Source: Cyclaneusma minus
Lineage: Eukaryota > Ascomycota > Leotiomycetes > Marthamycetales > Marthamycetaceae
NCBI GenBank assembly: GCA_037179335.1
Contig: JAKZHN010000051.1
Coordinates: 152,699 to 216,698 of the forward strand
Reading direction: 5' to 3'
DNA length: 64,000 nucleotides
Position 1 is the stretch's first letter. The number at the start of each line of letters is the position of its first letter. Under the pieces are notes generated by a model. The model was given only the letters and a program-made list of their open reading frames with translations. It was not told the DNA's origin and searched no databases. Positions 11,864 to 24,700 of this stretch are shown here, in pieces. A program made the position numbers and the translations under genes.

Positions 11864-12511
11864 GGCGGATTCAGAGTAGTCAAAAATCGGATAAAATATT
11901 GGAATATCCGGATATTCAGCCCCACGCTAAGCCTAATTAGGACTAATTTTGGATATCCGGATATTGGGATATCCGAATATCAGGATAAAGTCAAATCCAA
12001 AAAAAACCGATATTCCCTTATTTTATCCAATATCCAATATTAAATATTGAAAAAATTACCTAAAATTATAATTTTTAAGTAATTCTAATTTTCCGACGTG
12101 CAATAAAAAAAATAGTATTGCGCTAGTGCTGCGCTAGTGCTGCGCTAGTGCTGCGCTAGTGCTGCGCTAGTGCCAAAAAGCACTAGCGTTAATTTAGTGC
12201 GGCACTAGTGGCACTAATTTTTTTGATTAAATGTGGCGCAAAATCCCCTTTAATTTATTGCACGTCGCTAGCGTCAAAAAATAACCTTAAAATAACTTTA
12301 AAAATAACCTTAAATTAGCTTAGAAATTCACAGTTTTGTTGCACGTCGACAAATCCGATTTTTTTTTCATTTTTTTTTTTCACTTATTTTAATCCAAAAA
12401 ATGGATATTTATATGATTATATCAATATCCAGGGGTGTTCATAATCAAGGCCAATATCTGTATATTAATATATCCATATCCGGATAAAAAAAAAACTACT
12501 CTGAATCTCCC
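11864..12511. mobile_element. Non-autonomous TIR transposon (MITE-like), 648 bp
   Basis: The left end GGCGGATTCAGAGTAGT (11864-11880) matches the reverse complement of the right end (12495-12511) at 15 of 17 positions. Both ends are flanked by TTATA (11859-11863 and 12512-12516). The second copy of the host repeat, at about 12856-12872, reads through this position without an insert, which makes it an empty site. The interior is AT-rich, has several palindromic GGATATCCGGATATT-like motifs near both ends, a nested inverted repeat, and no open frame for a transposase. Superfamily is unassigned; the 5-bp duplication depends on where the ends are drawn. Confidence 0.8.
12094..12267. repeat. Nested inverted repeat with 11-bp tandem core
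   Basis: CGACGTGCAATAAA (12094-12107) is the exact reverse complement of 12254-12267. The interior has about five copies of GCTAGTGCTGC (about 12120-12175) and inverted GCACTAGCG copies, so a single strand could form a long hairpin. The terminus TTGCACGTCG occurs again at 12339-12348, so the unit may instead be a 255-bp nested element. Confidence 0.75.
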
Positions 12512-13158
12512 TTATATACCCTGCCAGACATCGGGGATGATTGAAATTACTGAAAATATTTCAAGTAACTGTAGATATTCAAAGGAATCGGGGATGATTG
12601 AAGTTACTAGAAATACTTCAAGTAGTTGGAAATACTTCAAGTAACTGGGAACACTTCGGGTAACTGGGATTATTCAAGAGAATTGGGGATTATCGAAGTC
12701 CCTAGAAATACTTCAAATGACTGGGAGTATTTTAAGTAACTAGGGATATTCAAGGGAATCGGGAATAATTGAAGTTACTAGAAATACTTAAGTAATTGGA
12801 AATACTTCAAGTGACCGAGAATATTCAAAGGAATCGGGTGTTGAACATATGGATGATAGAATCATATACCCTGCCAGACATCGGGGATGATTGAAATCAC
12901 TGAGAATACTTCAAGTAACTGGGAATATTCAAAGGAACTGGGGATAATTGAAGCCACTAGAAATACTTCAAGTAATGGAGCTTATTACTACAGCGACGAC
13001 TTTTGATATGCATTCGGAAAAGTCGATGGCATAAAAAATCCTCCAAGAGATACCCATTTCCAGCCTTTTTGTTTATTCACCAGACACCGGACTCCGGGCA
13101 TATGCAACTACAGAACTATACGAGAAAGTGTCCCCTGAAAGGGAGCTGGAAAGGGGCT

Positions 13159-15988
13159 TCAATCAAGTCCAATCCAGCCCTCACTATCATCATCGCCATC
13201 ATCCTCCACAGCATCATCCACATCCATCGCCTCACCATCCACCACCTTCTCCAACACATTCCCATCCGTCTTCTTACCAGCAGCCTCCGCAATCCTCTTC
13301 TGCTTCGCCTTCTGCTCCAACAAAAAATCCAACGAATAAACATTATCATCCGCCAACCTCCTCAAATCATCCCTAATCTTCCCCACCGCCCTGCCCACGG
13401 TCCTTAACTCCGCCTCCACCAATCCCTTATTATCGCCAATCCACTGGCCCCTAAACACAAACAAACTCTTGATCCACAACAGACAAAACTCCAGATGTGG
13501 CGATTCTTCGGTTTGGAGAGCGACGAAACGGAGAAGACGGGGGATGTAGACTTGGGGCAGGTCTTCCACGACGAGCCCGATGCTGGAGGGTGGGATGGTT
13601 TGGTAGACTACTTTTATTAAAGAGGCTTCGTTGAGCCGGAAGGCCATGACGAGCGCTTTGAGGTAGTCTTTTTCTTTGTGGAGGACGTGGAGCGTGGATG
13701 CGGGGGTTACGGTTAGGTCGAGGTCGAAGGGGTCAAAGACGAATGCGGTGTCGAGGCTGTAGATCAGCAGTCCCTCTGTTGAAGCTGCACAGAACGAACG
13801 ACCAGTGGGCGCGAACGCAACGCCATGTACCCTGACTTCGGGCATGCGTTTCCTAGCTGCAGTGTCGCCGCCTCGGTTCGAGCCAGGGAGAGATTTGTCA
13901 ATGCGGTCTTCCAGGTCGGATGCTTCGCCTGCGTCGTCGATGAGGGCTAGGGGGCCGGCCTCGGTGAGGAGCTTGCTGTTGAGGAATTCTTGGGTTCCAG
14001 AGAGCGAGAGGTTGACGCTGACGGTGAAGCGTTTGAGGAGCACGAGCGAGGAGACGGAGTAGAGGCATATGTATTTGCTGTGTCCAGCTGCGAGGAGACA
14101 ACTTCCGTCTGCGCTGTATTGGATACTGGCGAAGTTCTTGGTGCCTGCTACATTAGCAGCGGTTCGACGGTCAGTGATTTTGCGTCCGCCCGATACGTCG
14201 CGACGGCCGTCTACTCCTGACTGTTGCTCGGCGTCTGATACCGACCAGAAGGTTAACTGGCCGTCGAGAGTGGAGACTGCGATTTGTTGAGAGTCGGGTC
14301 GGAAGGCTACGTCTACGACGTCGGATTGTAGTTGTAGGGGCTCGCTGGTCTGTGTCCTGCTGAATACAGACCAGATGCGAACTGTGTTATCCCAGCTGCC
14401 ACTTATGAGTGAGGTACCATTTGGTGCAAATGCCAAAGACGACACTGGTCCTTCGTGTCCTGCCAGCTGGTCGAGTAATTGGCCTGTCTGTACAGACCAA
14501 ATATGAATGTCGAAGGAGTCCATAGACCCAGCGCAGATGACTTCTCCACTGGGGTCAACAGCCAATGATGTAAATGCAATTCTCGTTGGGGCTGTGAATG
14601 TCCTGAAGTTCCTGTACCGGATCAGATCCCATGCCCTGACGGATCCATCAAGACTGGATGTGAAAAGAACATTGCCTTTCTTGGCAAATTCGCAGGCCGT
14701 GACGCCACCCGTATGCTCCGTAAAAGTCACAATACAGAACCCCGAGGCGACGTCCCAAACCTTGACTTTGCCATCATCGGACGTCGTAATAACACGATGC
14801 CCATCCGGTGAATAAACCAGCGAGTTCATAGTATCAAAATGGCCTTGCTGCTTGAGAATGTAGGACTCGGACTGCCACTCCCAGACAAGCAACTGGCCAA
14901 GTTTCGAGGCTCCAAATGCAAGCCACTCCCCGCTAGCATTGATCGTGACAAAGTCGATATTACTCTGCCCGATGCTGAGCGTGTGGAAAGTGTTGAAATC
15001 GGGCATTCCGTAGATCCCGAAAACGCCGTTGGAGAAGCAGGCGACTAAAAGGTTGGATTTGGGGTGATATGCCGCGCATGTCGTCTTGGCATTCTGTTGC
15101 ATGAAGTAGTGACGTTCCTTGATTCTCCATTTCTCGTTCCCGCCCCTATTCTCATTTTCGCCATTCTCATCGTCCGAATCTTCCTGGATGTCGTTTGGGT
15201 GGGCCATATACGCCCACTGGAATACAGCTCCATCCTTGCTGACTGTAAAGATCGTCTCCTGATCACTAGAAAACCAGGCACCAAGAACGGCCTCCTTATG
15301 TCCTGACAGTGCAGTAGGCACAAACTGATCCTCTGGGTCCAGACTCCACATCCACGCCGTCAAGTCTTTCGAGGCACTCAGAAAGAAGCGCGAGTCGCCG
15401 GACCATTCGATGCTCTGTACGGTGTCGAAGTGTCTCGTGTAAATCCTATGGCGCACAAAGGGGGCAAAGCTGAGTTCGCCCTCGTCGCTGGCGTCAGGTG
15501 TCGAGGGAACATGCCATACTTCGACCTGTCTGCCAACTCCGACGGCAAAGTATCGCCCACATGGCGCAAATGCTAAAGCGGAGACGGGAGCTCGGAAGGT
15601 GATGTCATGTAGGCGGATGCGTCTTTGGACGTGGGTGAGGATAGCGCGGCCATCTTCATCGACGGAGAGTAGGAGGTTTCCCTTTGGCGACAGACCAAGC
15701 CTTGCGATATTCTTTCGGTGTGCGATCGGGAGAGTATGTGATTTGTTACTAGAATCTGGTCAGTCGAGTGCCCTGGATAGTTTCCGTACATTTAATATCC
15801 TACTTGACCAGGTCAAAGACAGTCACTCTGTTTGCGACGGGCGAGAAGAGACATGTTCCATCAGGACTGTAGACAAGATTGCCTTTGCCGTAAACCGTGC
15901 CAAGCAGGTTGGAAAACTAGGAACTGCGTCAGGTTTCTTGGTCAGATAGAAGCGCAAGGTTCGAGCTCACCCTGAAATCCGTCTTCAT
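13159..15988 (-). CDS. PWP2: Periodic tryptophan protein 2 (UTP-B, SSU processome)
   Basis: WD40 scaffold of the UTP-B complex, needed for early 18S rRNA processing in the nucleolus. Exons are 15988-15971 (only 18 nt), 15916-15804 and 15748-13159; the protein is 906 residues. It begins MKTDFR, then FSNLLGTVYGKGNLVYSPDG, as in yeast Pwp2. About 14 WD repeats form two propellers, with blade signatures such as FFLSASKDLTAWMW, VITTSDDGKVKVWD and LISGSWDNTVRIWS. The C-terminal Utp12 domain follows at about residues 780-890, and the protein ends in an acidic stretch DDAVEDDGDDDSEGW. Introns are 54-55 nt. A 33-bp piece of this gene (14401-14433) recurs exactly at 19361-19393. Confidence 0.96.
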
Positions 15989-16640
15989 GGTCACCGAGTA
16001 ATGATCGTAATTATCATGGTGTGCAGGCGCAACAAAATCACAGCCTGGATTGGAGGTTTATCGGCGCCCCTCCAACTTTTGTGATCTTGACTTTTTTGGC
16101 CGGTGAGGATCAACGATGTGCCGAACCGACCCACACTAAACTTGGCGCTTGTGGCTCGTGACGGAGCCGCCATATTTCTTTTGTGGCTTGAGGGTGGCCT
16201 TCAGAACAGCATAACCAAGGCAGTTCTTAATTATCTGAGTAGCTCTTCAAGGTAATTAGAACAATCCAAGTAATTTGAGACTATTTGGAACTGCTAGAAT
16301 CATACCAGGTAATTAAGTTTCATCACAATTATCAGAGTTGGGTGTTGTTCCTTCAGGTTCCTTGTACATGTACCTGTACCCGGCCATGTTCCATGGATCA
16401 CGCACGGACCCAAAAATAGCGGCAGGAGCTGGAGCCCCAGTCCCCTAAGGTCGCTAGTGCCGTATTGGCCATTTCGTCGTTGGTCCCCCTGAAATTTGTC
16501 GAGCTCGACGTGACAACTCCGCCCGCGACCATCTCCGCCCATTGATCTTTGCGACTCGCGTCTCTCCGTCATTCTCCCCGGACGTCAACTCCAAACCTTC
16601 CAACTACATCTCCCAAACGAAGACCGTCCGCGCCATCACA
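15989..16640. other. Intergenic: divergent promoters of PWP2 and septin
   Basis: Includes a short AT-rich degenerate repeat at about 16210-16320 (GGTAATTAGAACAATCCAAGTAATTTGAG), the same style as repeats at 11.8-13.0, 37.5 and 54.4 kb. No gene is supported. Confidence 0.6.
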
Positions 16641-17979
16641 ATGGCTACTTCCACCGCTGAGAGCACGTCCCCAATCGGGATTGCGAACCTGCCTAACCAG
16701 AGGCACAAGATTGTCGCAAAGCGCGGCGCCGCCTTCACCATCATGGTGCGTAGAAGTCCCGGTGTGCTCGCTTTGTTCACGGCTGCTCACACGCGTCTAG
16801 GTTGCTGGCGAGTCGGGCCTGGGAAAGACAACCTTCATCAACACCCTGTTCTCCACCACCATCAAGAACTATGCCGACCACAAGCGCCGCCATGCCAAGC
16901 AGGTTGACAAGACCGTTGAGATTGAGATCACCAAGGCCGAGTTGGAGGAGAAGTTCTTCAAGGGTAAGCTGTGGTGCTTCTGTTCTGCCAGTGCTTTCCG
17001 TAACTGACAGCGCATAGTCCGCCTCACCGTGATTGATACCCCTGGCTTCGGTGACTACGTCAACAACCGCGACTCGTGGCAACCCATTATCGAGTTCTTG
17101 GATGACCAGCATGAATCCTACATGTTGCAGGAACAGCAGCCCCGCCGCAGCGACAAGATCGATCTCCGTGTCCACGCCTGCCTGTACTTCATCAGACCCA
17201 CTGGCCACACCCTGAAGCCTTTGGACATTGAGGTCATGAAGCGTCTCAGCTCGAGAGTCAACCTGATCCCCGTTGTTGCCAAGGCAGACACCCTCAGCCC
17301 CGCAGATCTCGCCCGCTTCAAGCAACGTGTACGTGCTTCCAAAATGATCCCAATTCACTTGCTGTTATTATTTGCTTTTTGCTGACTGAAACCCCCATAG
17401 ATCCGCGCTGTTATCGAGGCCCAGGGCATCAAGATCTACACACCACCCGTTGAGGAAGATGACGAACAAGCTGCTCAGCACGCCAGGAGCTTGATGGCCG
17501 CCATGCCATTCGCCGTCATCGGTTCTGAGAAGGATGTTAAGACTGGAGATGGACGCATTGTCAAGGGCCGCCAATACTCGTGGGGTGTCGCCGAAGTCGA
17601 AAATGAGGACCACTGCGACTTCAAGAAGCTCCGCTCAATCCTCATCCGCACCCACATGCTCGACCTGATCCACACCACCGAAGAAGCCCACTACGAGGCC
17701 TACCGCGCGCAGCAGATGGAGACCCGCAAGTTCGGCGAGGCACGACCCAGAAAGCTCGACAACCCCAAGTTCAAGGAAGAGGAGGAGAGTCTGCGCAAGA
17801 GGTTCACCGAGCAGGTCAAGATCGAGGAGCACCGCTTCAGACAGTGGGAGCAGAAGCTCATCTCGGAGCGCGACCGCCTCAACAAGGATCTCGAGAGCAC
17901 TCACGCTGCCATCAAGGCTCTGGAGATGGAGCTCGACCAGATGCAAGGCAGCGCCGTCCGCAGCCACGGCCGCCGCTAA
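16641..17979 (+). CDS. CDC12: Septin, Cdc12/AspC type
   Basis: Filament-forming GTPase of the septin cortex, acting at septa, bud or branch sites. Exons are 16641-16745, 16801-16963, 17018-17328 and 17401-17979; 385 residues. The phosphoinositide-binding basic stretch RHKIVAKRG precedes the P-loop GESGLGKTT (about 38-46). The G3 motif DTPGFGD is at about 96-102 and the G4 motif AKAD at about 177-180. The septin unique element (KFKEEEESLRKRFTEQVK) leads into a C-terminal coiled coil from about residue 310 to the end. The start context GIANLPNQRHKIV matches yeast Cdc12 (GISNLPNQRYKIV). Codon choice is strongly C-ending, as expected for good expression. Confidence 0.95.
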
Positions 17980-18729
17980 GCCTTCCTCTATCCGTCTTCA
18001 TTCCAAATTTCACTCAGCGTGTTGCTTTGCAAAGGGAAGTGTTCTAACGGAGAATCGGGGGACTTTCTATTATTTTCAAAAAGAAAATACCTGGTTCTTG
18101 TGTGCAAAGCGTGCGCCTGCTGAACAACAGTTTGTTCTTCTTCCGACAAGGCTTGCGGTTTCGGCTTTGAGGGGATTGATTGTGCTGCTTCTTTCAAATT
18201 ATGGTTGTTAGGAGCCGCTCGGTGATGATTAGCTAGTTTCTGTTGCTGAGCATAATCAATACCTGCCACGATGAGTGGTTACTTCGTTTTTATGGGGTTT
18301 AAGGCATTGATTCGGTCTGTACTGTTGCAATATATCCTCTCTTAATGACAACGTATGTCCACTTTCTAAAAACAAGGTTCAACATTAGATACTACAAGCA
18401 ATGTTGGGACCTTACCTGGTGGCATTTGCACGCTATTGAGCCCTTCCAGCCGTGAATCACATGAAGCCCACACCATTACCAAGCACAATCTTTCTATCAG
18501 TTGATAAATCACGTGATTCGCTCTTCATCTGGCTATATATTTCAGCATTGCATGCAGCCTAAGAGCCTCACAACTCTGTTGCACCCCGCGGGTCTGCCTA
18601 CTGAACAAGCCCGGAACTGCTCGACTACGAGTCTCTGACTTTACAATCCTCACCCATTGCAGCGGCTGTGTTTGGCACTTCCACGAACCTTCAAAGCATT
18701 CTCCTGACTTCGTCTGCTGGGGATTGTCA

Positions 18730-21700
18730 ATATCAATGTTACTGATCTTCGCGACAGTAGGTGAATATAGTGACAGCAGGCAGCGAGTTGCAACAGCACG
18801 CGATATCTCTGGTGGTTGAACAATGGAGCCCGCCGGATGTGACATGTTAAGCAAACTTGGAGCTCTGCAGATCAGTTTCCCAGATCACTCATTGAGGCAT
18901 TATTCAGATAGCCAAAAACAACCCCCCCGAGGCATCCGATAAATCTCAGCGTCGTACAACCAGTACATGAGCTCGCCACATCCGAAGCAGCTTTCCTGAA
19001 GCTCTTTTGGTGTGGAGACTGGAGCTGTTTATATAGCTGCAAGGGGGGCTTGGAAGCGGAGAATTTGGACTTGGGGGACTGAGATATATGTTTAATTTGG
19101 AGGTTGCATGCTCTGGTGACAGCAAGTAGGTTGAGTAAGTGTGGCAGTAGGTTGTGACAGCAGGTGGTTGGCTGCACCAACAGCATGTGTTTCGAGTGGT
19201 GAAGAATGGAGCTGGATGTCAAAAGTACTGAGGGTTTTGCAAGTCTTTGCGCAGGGAAATGATCTTCAGGCATTACTATTGAAACCACTACAATGAATAA
19301 TCTACATTCAGAAGTTTCATGGATCTTGGGACTTTACAGCCAATACATGTCATGGTGTTCGCATTTGCACCAAATGGTACCTCACTCATAAGTATCAGAC
19401 TGTTCTTCCTCAACTGTTTCTTGAAGACAGTTCGGCTGGGTGCTGGAGGGGTTTATATAGTAGCTGTGAAAGGAGGCGATGGTGATGGTGGGATCTGGGA
19501 CTGGTTTTTTCATGGTCAGTATCTTCAGTTCCAAGTTTGAGAACAGCAAGCGGCTGAGGCGACGGTGGCAGTCAGTTGCGACAGCTGGCAGGTACTATGA
19601 CAGTAACATATCTTCTCTGCCATTTAATCAAGAGTTAGCTGAAGCCTGAATGTCAAACGAACCTGATCTTTCCCGCTCAGTTGTCAATGCACTCACTTTA
19701 GGTGCAATCAAAGTTACTATGAGGACACTTGTGGATCTGACGGATACAAGCGTGTACAAGAATCACATACTTCAGGCTTTGGATGTCTTCTTTCCTGAAG
19801 TTCAATCAGACTGGGAACTGGAGAGGTTTATATAGCGATGAGGTGGGGATCAGAGCGGCACATTGACGCCCTGAACTAGGGGGACCGCAGGTAGAAACAC
19901 CTTCAATCCGTATCCTGAGAACAGCAAGCGGATCAAGTAACGGCGGAAGTAGGTTGCAACAGCAGGCAGTCATTACGACAGTGAAGCAAATCTCCAGCGG
20001 TTGGAAAATGGAACTGGACATCATGGATCTTGAGGCTTTGCAAGCCAATCTCTCAGAGAATCCAAATCAGATTGTCAAAAATATGACATAGATGTTTAGG
20101 GACCGGTGAAATTCGGTGCGGCGACAACTGGGCTGAGCATGGAACAGCAGGAATTTGCTGCGAAGGTGACAGATGCTCCCGGGGACTCGAGAATACTGCG
20201 AGTCCTTAGCAACAAACTGGGGGATTTGCAGGTTAGATTTTTAAAGCATTTGGCTTTTCACAATGAGAGTGTCCCGAAAACTTTCGAGATATGTTTGTAG
20301 ATCAGGTGGACACCGGATTCGAGCAACGTCGTGTAGGTCCCTGTAACTTCTTTTTCTGACTTTCAAGAGCGGCGATTGAGGGTGCTTATATAGCTGGTCC
20401 AGGACTCAAAGTACAAACATGGCTCTGCCTCATCAGTCATTTGAGCGACAGCTGGAATGAGTAAACAACAGCAGGAAGTTCTAGTGACGGTGACAGATAT
20501 CTTTGGGAATATGATGGTCCAGCGTCTAGAACACCCTGGTTTACATCTGTACCAACGGCGTTGCCACACTTGCATTATCTTGGCCTTTGGAGTTTGGCGG
20601 GAGCAATAGGAGTAGTATTACCGGACATCGAAGGGCACAGCTTTGGTGATGGGCTTGCAAGAGTATGGTGGAAGTTAAAGAGCTTTATATAGCTGGGATG
20701 TGAGACCAGGGTGGGAGATGAGGACAAGGGGACCGCAAGTGTGAAATCCAAACTCCTTGGGATGAGAGGTCCACTCAGCAACAGCAGATAGTCATTTCGA
20801 CAGCAAATGTTGTATCCGCTAAATTCAGACGGAGGCTGGAAGTCAAGAAACTTGGGTGGGTCTCACGGGTCAGTTCCTCACCGTAAGGAAAAACTGTGAC
20901 TTTTCGAGGATCTCCCTATGTTTGGGTGACGCTCGTTATCGTCTGCAACATGCCATCTTCCTCCCTGTACTGTCTTTCTTGATTTCAAAAGAAGTGGAGA
21001 TTGAAGGCTTTAAATAACTGGTCGAGGCCTTCAGGATCAAGCAAGCATGCCCTAATCCCATAATCCTTGAATCGACAAATAAACCAATTAGCAAACAGCA
21101 GGAAGTCTTTGCGACGGCAGCAGAGACCTAGGGATCAAAGCTCGAATCCAGATGCTGATTCCCGAAATTTGAGATCTGTGTCAGCTGTTTAGTATATCCG
21201 ACAGAACGAGAGCTAATATTCTATCAGTTCTGAGCTACGGTAGACGTCAGTTCGTCCCACCAACGGTGGCCTAGCGTGCAGGTGGGCCGTTTAAGTTTTC
21301 TTGAACATTAGGTGTGTGGAGACTGGGGCTCTTTATGCAGTTGGTCCAGGACTCTAGGCGCAAGCATGACTACCCCTGACCTAGTATTGAGAAATGAGAA
21401 TTGACAGGTGAATCAAGCAACAACAGCAGAAAGTCGTCGCAGCGGCAACAGAATTCCCCAGTGGCTGACGAAAGTGTTAAGGTATGGTAAGAAATCGAGA
21501 CTGTAGAGCAGGTCAGTCCTTTGGAGTATCTGCCGATGGCGATGCTTCCAGATTCGCAGAGATCAAGAATCTATTGGAAATTACCCCGAAGACAGTAAGA
21601 CCATAAATCCCGGTGAGCACGGACTTCGTGACGCATCACCTTCAGGTGGGTGAGGTCACCATGAGATATTTTCCTTGAACTGCAAAGGGGGATGCTGGTG

Positions 21701-24700
21701 GTTTTATATAGCTGTTCCAGAACTTAGAGGACCTGGACGGGAACTCTGAACAGATAACTCGGTGAGGTCCAAATCGTGTGGCGACAGATGAGTCAAGTAA
21801 CAGCAGATAGTCGTTTCAACAGCAGCAGTACCTCCAGTGGCAGTTAACGAATGGCAGTAAAAAACGTTGAAAAACTTATGGTTGTAGGCAGGTCAGGGAC
21901 TCGTGTTGTGGAAAGTGTCTAGAGATCCGAGGACAGATGAGTTTGGGACAGCATCATGTACTCGCTAGCATTGTAATTCGCTTGCTGAATTTTGACTGTG
22001 AGGAGAGGCGTTCAAATAGTTCGTGGACCGAGGAACTACGACGGGAGCCCTAAGCTGAGGGGCTATCAGGTGATCAAAGTCCAGAAATTGATAAAGCTTT
22101 CCGCCACTTCCGGTGACAGGTGAAACAAGAGATAGAAAGGGCTCATTCCAAACAGCAACTGGATGATTTTGGGGGGGGGGGGGAGACTCGAGTAACGAGT
22201 TGGTTTTACAGAAGCTCCAAATCGTACGCGTCTTGGATACAGGCCCTCGTGTCGTTCAAAGAAAACTCAAACTCGAACTGAAGTTCAAACATTAAAATTT
22301 GGTAGATGAAGACATAAACCCGCCCTTTTGAGCTTTTCGGCTTGAACATTGAAATGGAGGAGAGTCGGGGTCCTTAAATAGCTGGCCCAGAGACCTGGAC
22401 GGGGTCACGAGGAGCGCAAGGGATGAACTGCCCTAGATCACTAGGAAATCGAAGCTCTAAATATGAGTATGGTTAATTGTTAAGGTCTTGACAGTAAGTG
22501 GATAAAACAACAATAGATAGCCGCTATGGCAACAACAGAACCTCCGGAGAGCTGCGTAGGAGCCATGCTTGGAGAAGTTTGGGAGTTTTGACCAATAGAT
22601 GATACATCTATTTGGCTCAAGCCACCATGGAAAGCTGCCATAATGATAACAAAAGATCTGTTGGACATGGATGGTGCAGCATGGTACGTGACCTTCCTGT
22701 CAGACTTGATCCAGTCTCCGAATCCTTGGTTTCTAGCAGGAAGGGTTTGAAGGTCCTTAAATAGCTGTTCGAAGAGACTAGAGGATGTTGAGGGACGTAG
22801 GTGCTTGTATTGGGAAGGTCTAGCTAAGAACTGCCTTTATAGCAGTGAGGTCTAGACTAGCGCAGGGACTAGTGCTGTAGCCTGAGGCTCCAACAGAGGA
22901 TAGTAGTGGATCGCGAGACCGGCTAGTTTGCTAGGGAGGGTGAATCTATACTTGAATTTCCCCGAAGAATCTAAGAACTACTTGCTGTATATCGCACAAT
23001 AGCAATTTGTCCCTCAGTCTCGGTCAGAGAATGGTTCTAGCCATGAGAATTTCATGTAGTTAACATTGCCTGGGCGAAACTCTAAGCCGAGCGAGGGAGG
23101 CTTTCATTGGTCTTTACGCCTTTTAAGCGACTACTCAAGATATAGCGGCGAATTTGGTGCTTCCAGATAAAGACAATAGGTGCTCTGCACGGCAGGAGGC
23201 AGCGGTTTCGACAGCAAAGTGTGTTCCCGGTGATTGGAAGGCGCGTAGAGGGGTCTTAAGAATTGTGGACTTAACATCTCGGGAGTATTTACCTGATTTT
23301 GGAGGAAGATTGGAAACCTTCATCAAGATATGTCTTGTAAATCTGTACTAAGACGCCTGATGGATACGGGCGTCGTTCATTCCCATGCCTTTCAGCCCCA
23401 CCAATTCTTTTCTTTGGAGATCGGAATAGAGGGGACAGCAATATCTTTTTATACCTACCTAGGCAATCAAAAGACCAGGACGCGAACTCCGGACTCTGAG
23501 AATTGGCAGGTCACGTGGTAATTTGGGTTGAAAGTTTCTAGACCCGGAAGCCTGCAGGTATAAATATCGCCAGACTCCCCAGCAGTTAAATGATCAAGCA
23601 TCTTGGCATACGAGATCTTTTTCAGGTGGTCACGAATGGCCTAGTGATTGGATTCGGGTGTATATCCAGTAAGTAGAAAGAACTGCGTATTTAGGAATGC
23701 GCTAGCTATGCAGCAGCAGCAGAGATGATCAAAACGGAATTCGAATTGAGTCAGTAACTTGAGAGACTCCAATCTTCAGAACAGCAATATGACCAGGCGA
23801 CAGCGAGTAGCCTTTGCGATAGTAGAACATGGTCCCATGAACCGCGGGCTCAAATGCACCTGGGCTGGGAGGCATCGAAGAAGTGCCAACTTCCGGCAGA
23901 CAGACTATTGAGGTTCAGCAGGACGATATCGAGCTCTGGAAGACAGAGTCGCCATGGAAGGGGGATCTGCGAATGGTACTTCTTGGAGCTTGAGAAATTG
24001 GAGAGGGGAGGCCTTTATATACCTAGCGGCCGGTACAGGAGGCCAGGGCTGGAACTCCGAACTACGTTACTAGGCAAGGAAGATTGAGACGAGTGGGGAT
24101 CGAAAGTTGATAACACCCGAGGCAGCACATGACAATAATCTCCAGGCCCGAAGCTTCTCCTTGAGGACGTCAGACAAACTGAGCGACAGCAGAAGATCGT
24201 TGCAACAGTCAAGTATGTCGCTGTGGGTTGAAGTGGAGCTAGACTGGGAATAATCGAAAATGCATCTCGATTCTGCAGCCAGGTTCGACCCACAATACTC
24301 ATATAATTCAGAAAGAAGATATTGAGGTAGGGTAGACACAGATGTCGCCATACCCTGGTATGAACTTGAATACTTTCTTGGATTTAAAATGAAGGGGGGT
24401 AGGGACCTTTATATAACTGGTGTCCAGGGAGGCCAAGACGGAACCTGGACTCTACCTACACAAAGAATTGAAACACTCCAGTTTCGAGAATCGCTAAGTC
24501 CTAAAAGCGCAAAAATGGTCATCATCTCGAGACTTGACAGTCTCGGGGACGGCAAGCGATGTAATCAACAGTAAGCCTTTTTGCGACAGCAGAACATGTT
24601 TCCGGTGACTAGGAGAATCGACAAAGATTGAGAGAGCGAGGAAGTGGGAATTATACCCAGAATTCAGCGCATCAAGTTTCAGAAACTCTTGAAAAAGTGC

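Larger units (their letters stand above)
11790..12975. repeat. Direct duplication of a degenerate 'CAAGTAACTGGGAATATTC' repeat block
   Basis: The sequence alternates short units such as CTTCAAGTAACTGGGAATA and TTCAAAGGAATCGGGGATG. A 34-bp stretch at 12514-12547 is repeated exactly at 12864-12897. The flanks also match (11823-11863 against about 12825-12865), so a block of about 180 bp was duplicated. The first copy is split by the small transposon at 11864-12511. No gene lies between the kinase stop (11612) and the Pwp2 stop (13159). Confidence 0.85.

Noticed and set aside
18525..18854. 109-codon minus-strand frame and similar short frames in the module array
   Set aside because: They are not kept between modules and show no family pattern, so they were not called genes.
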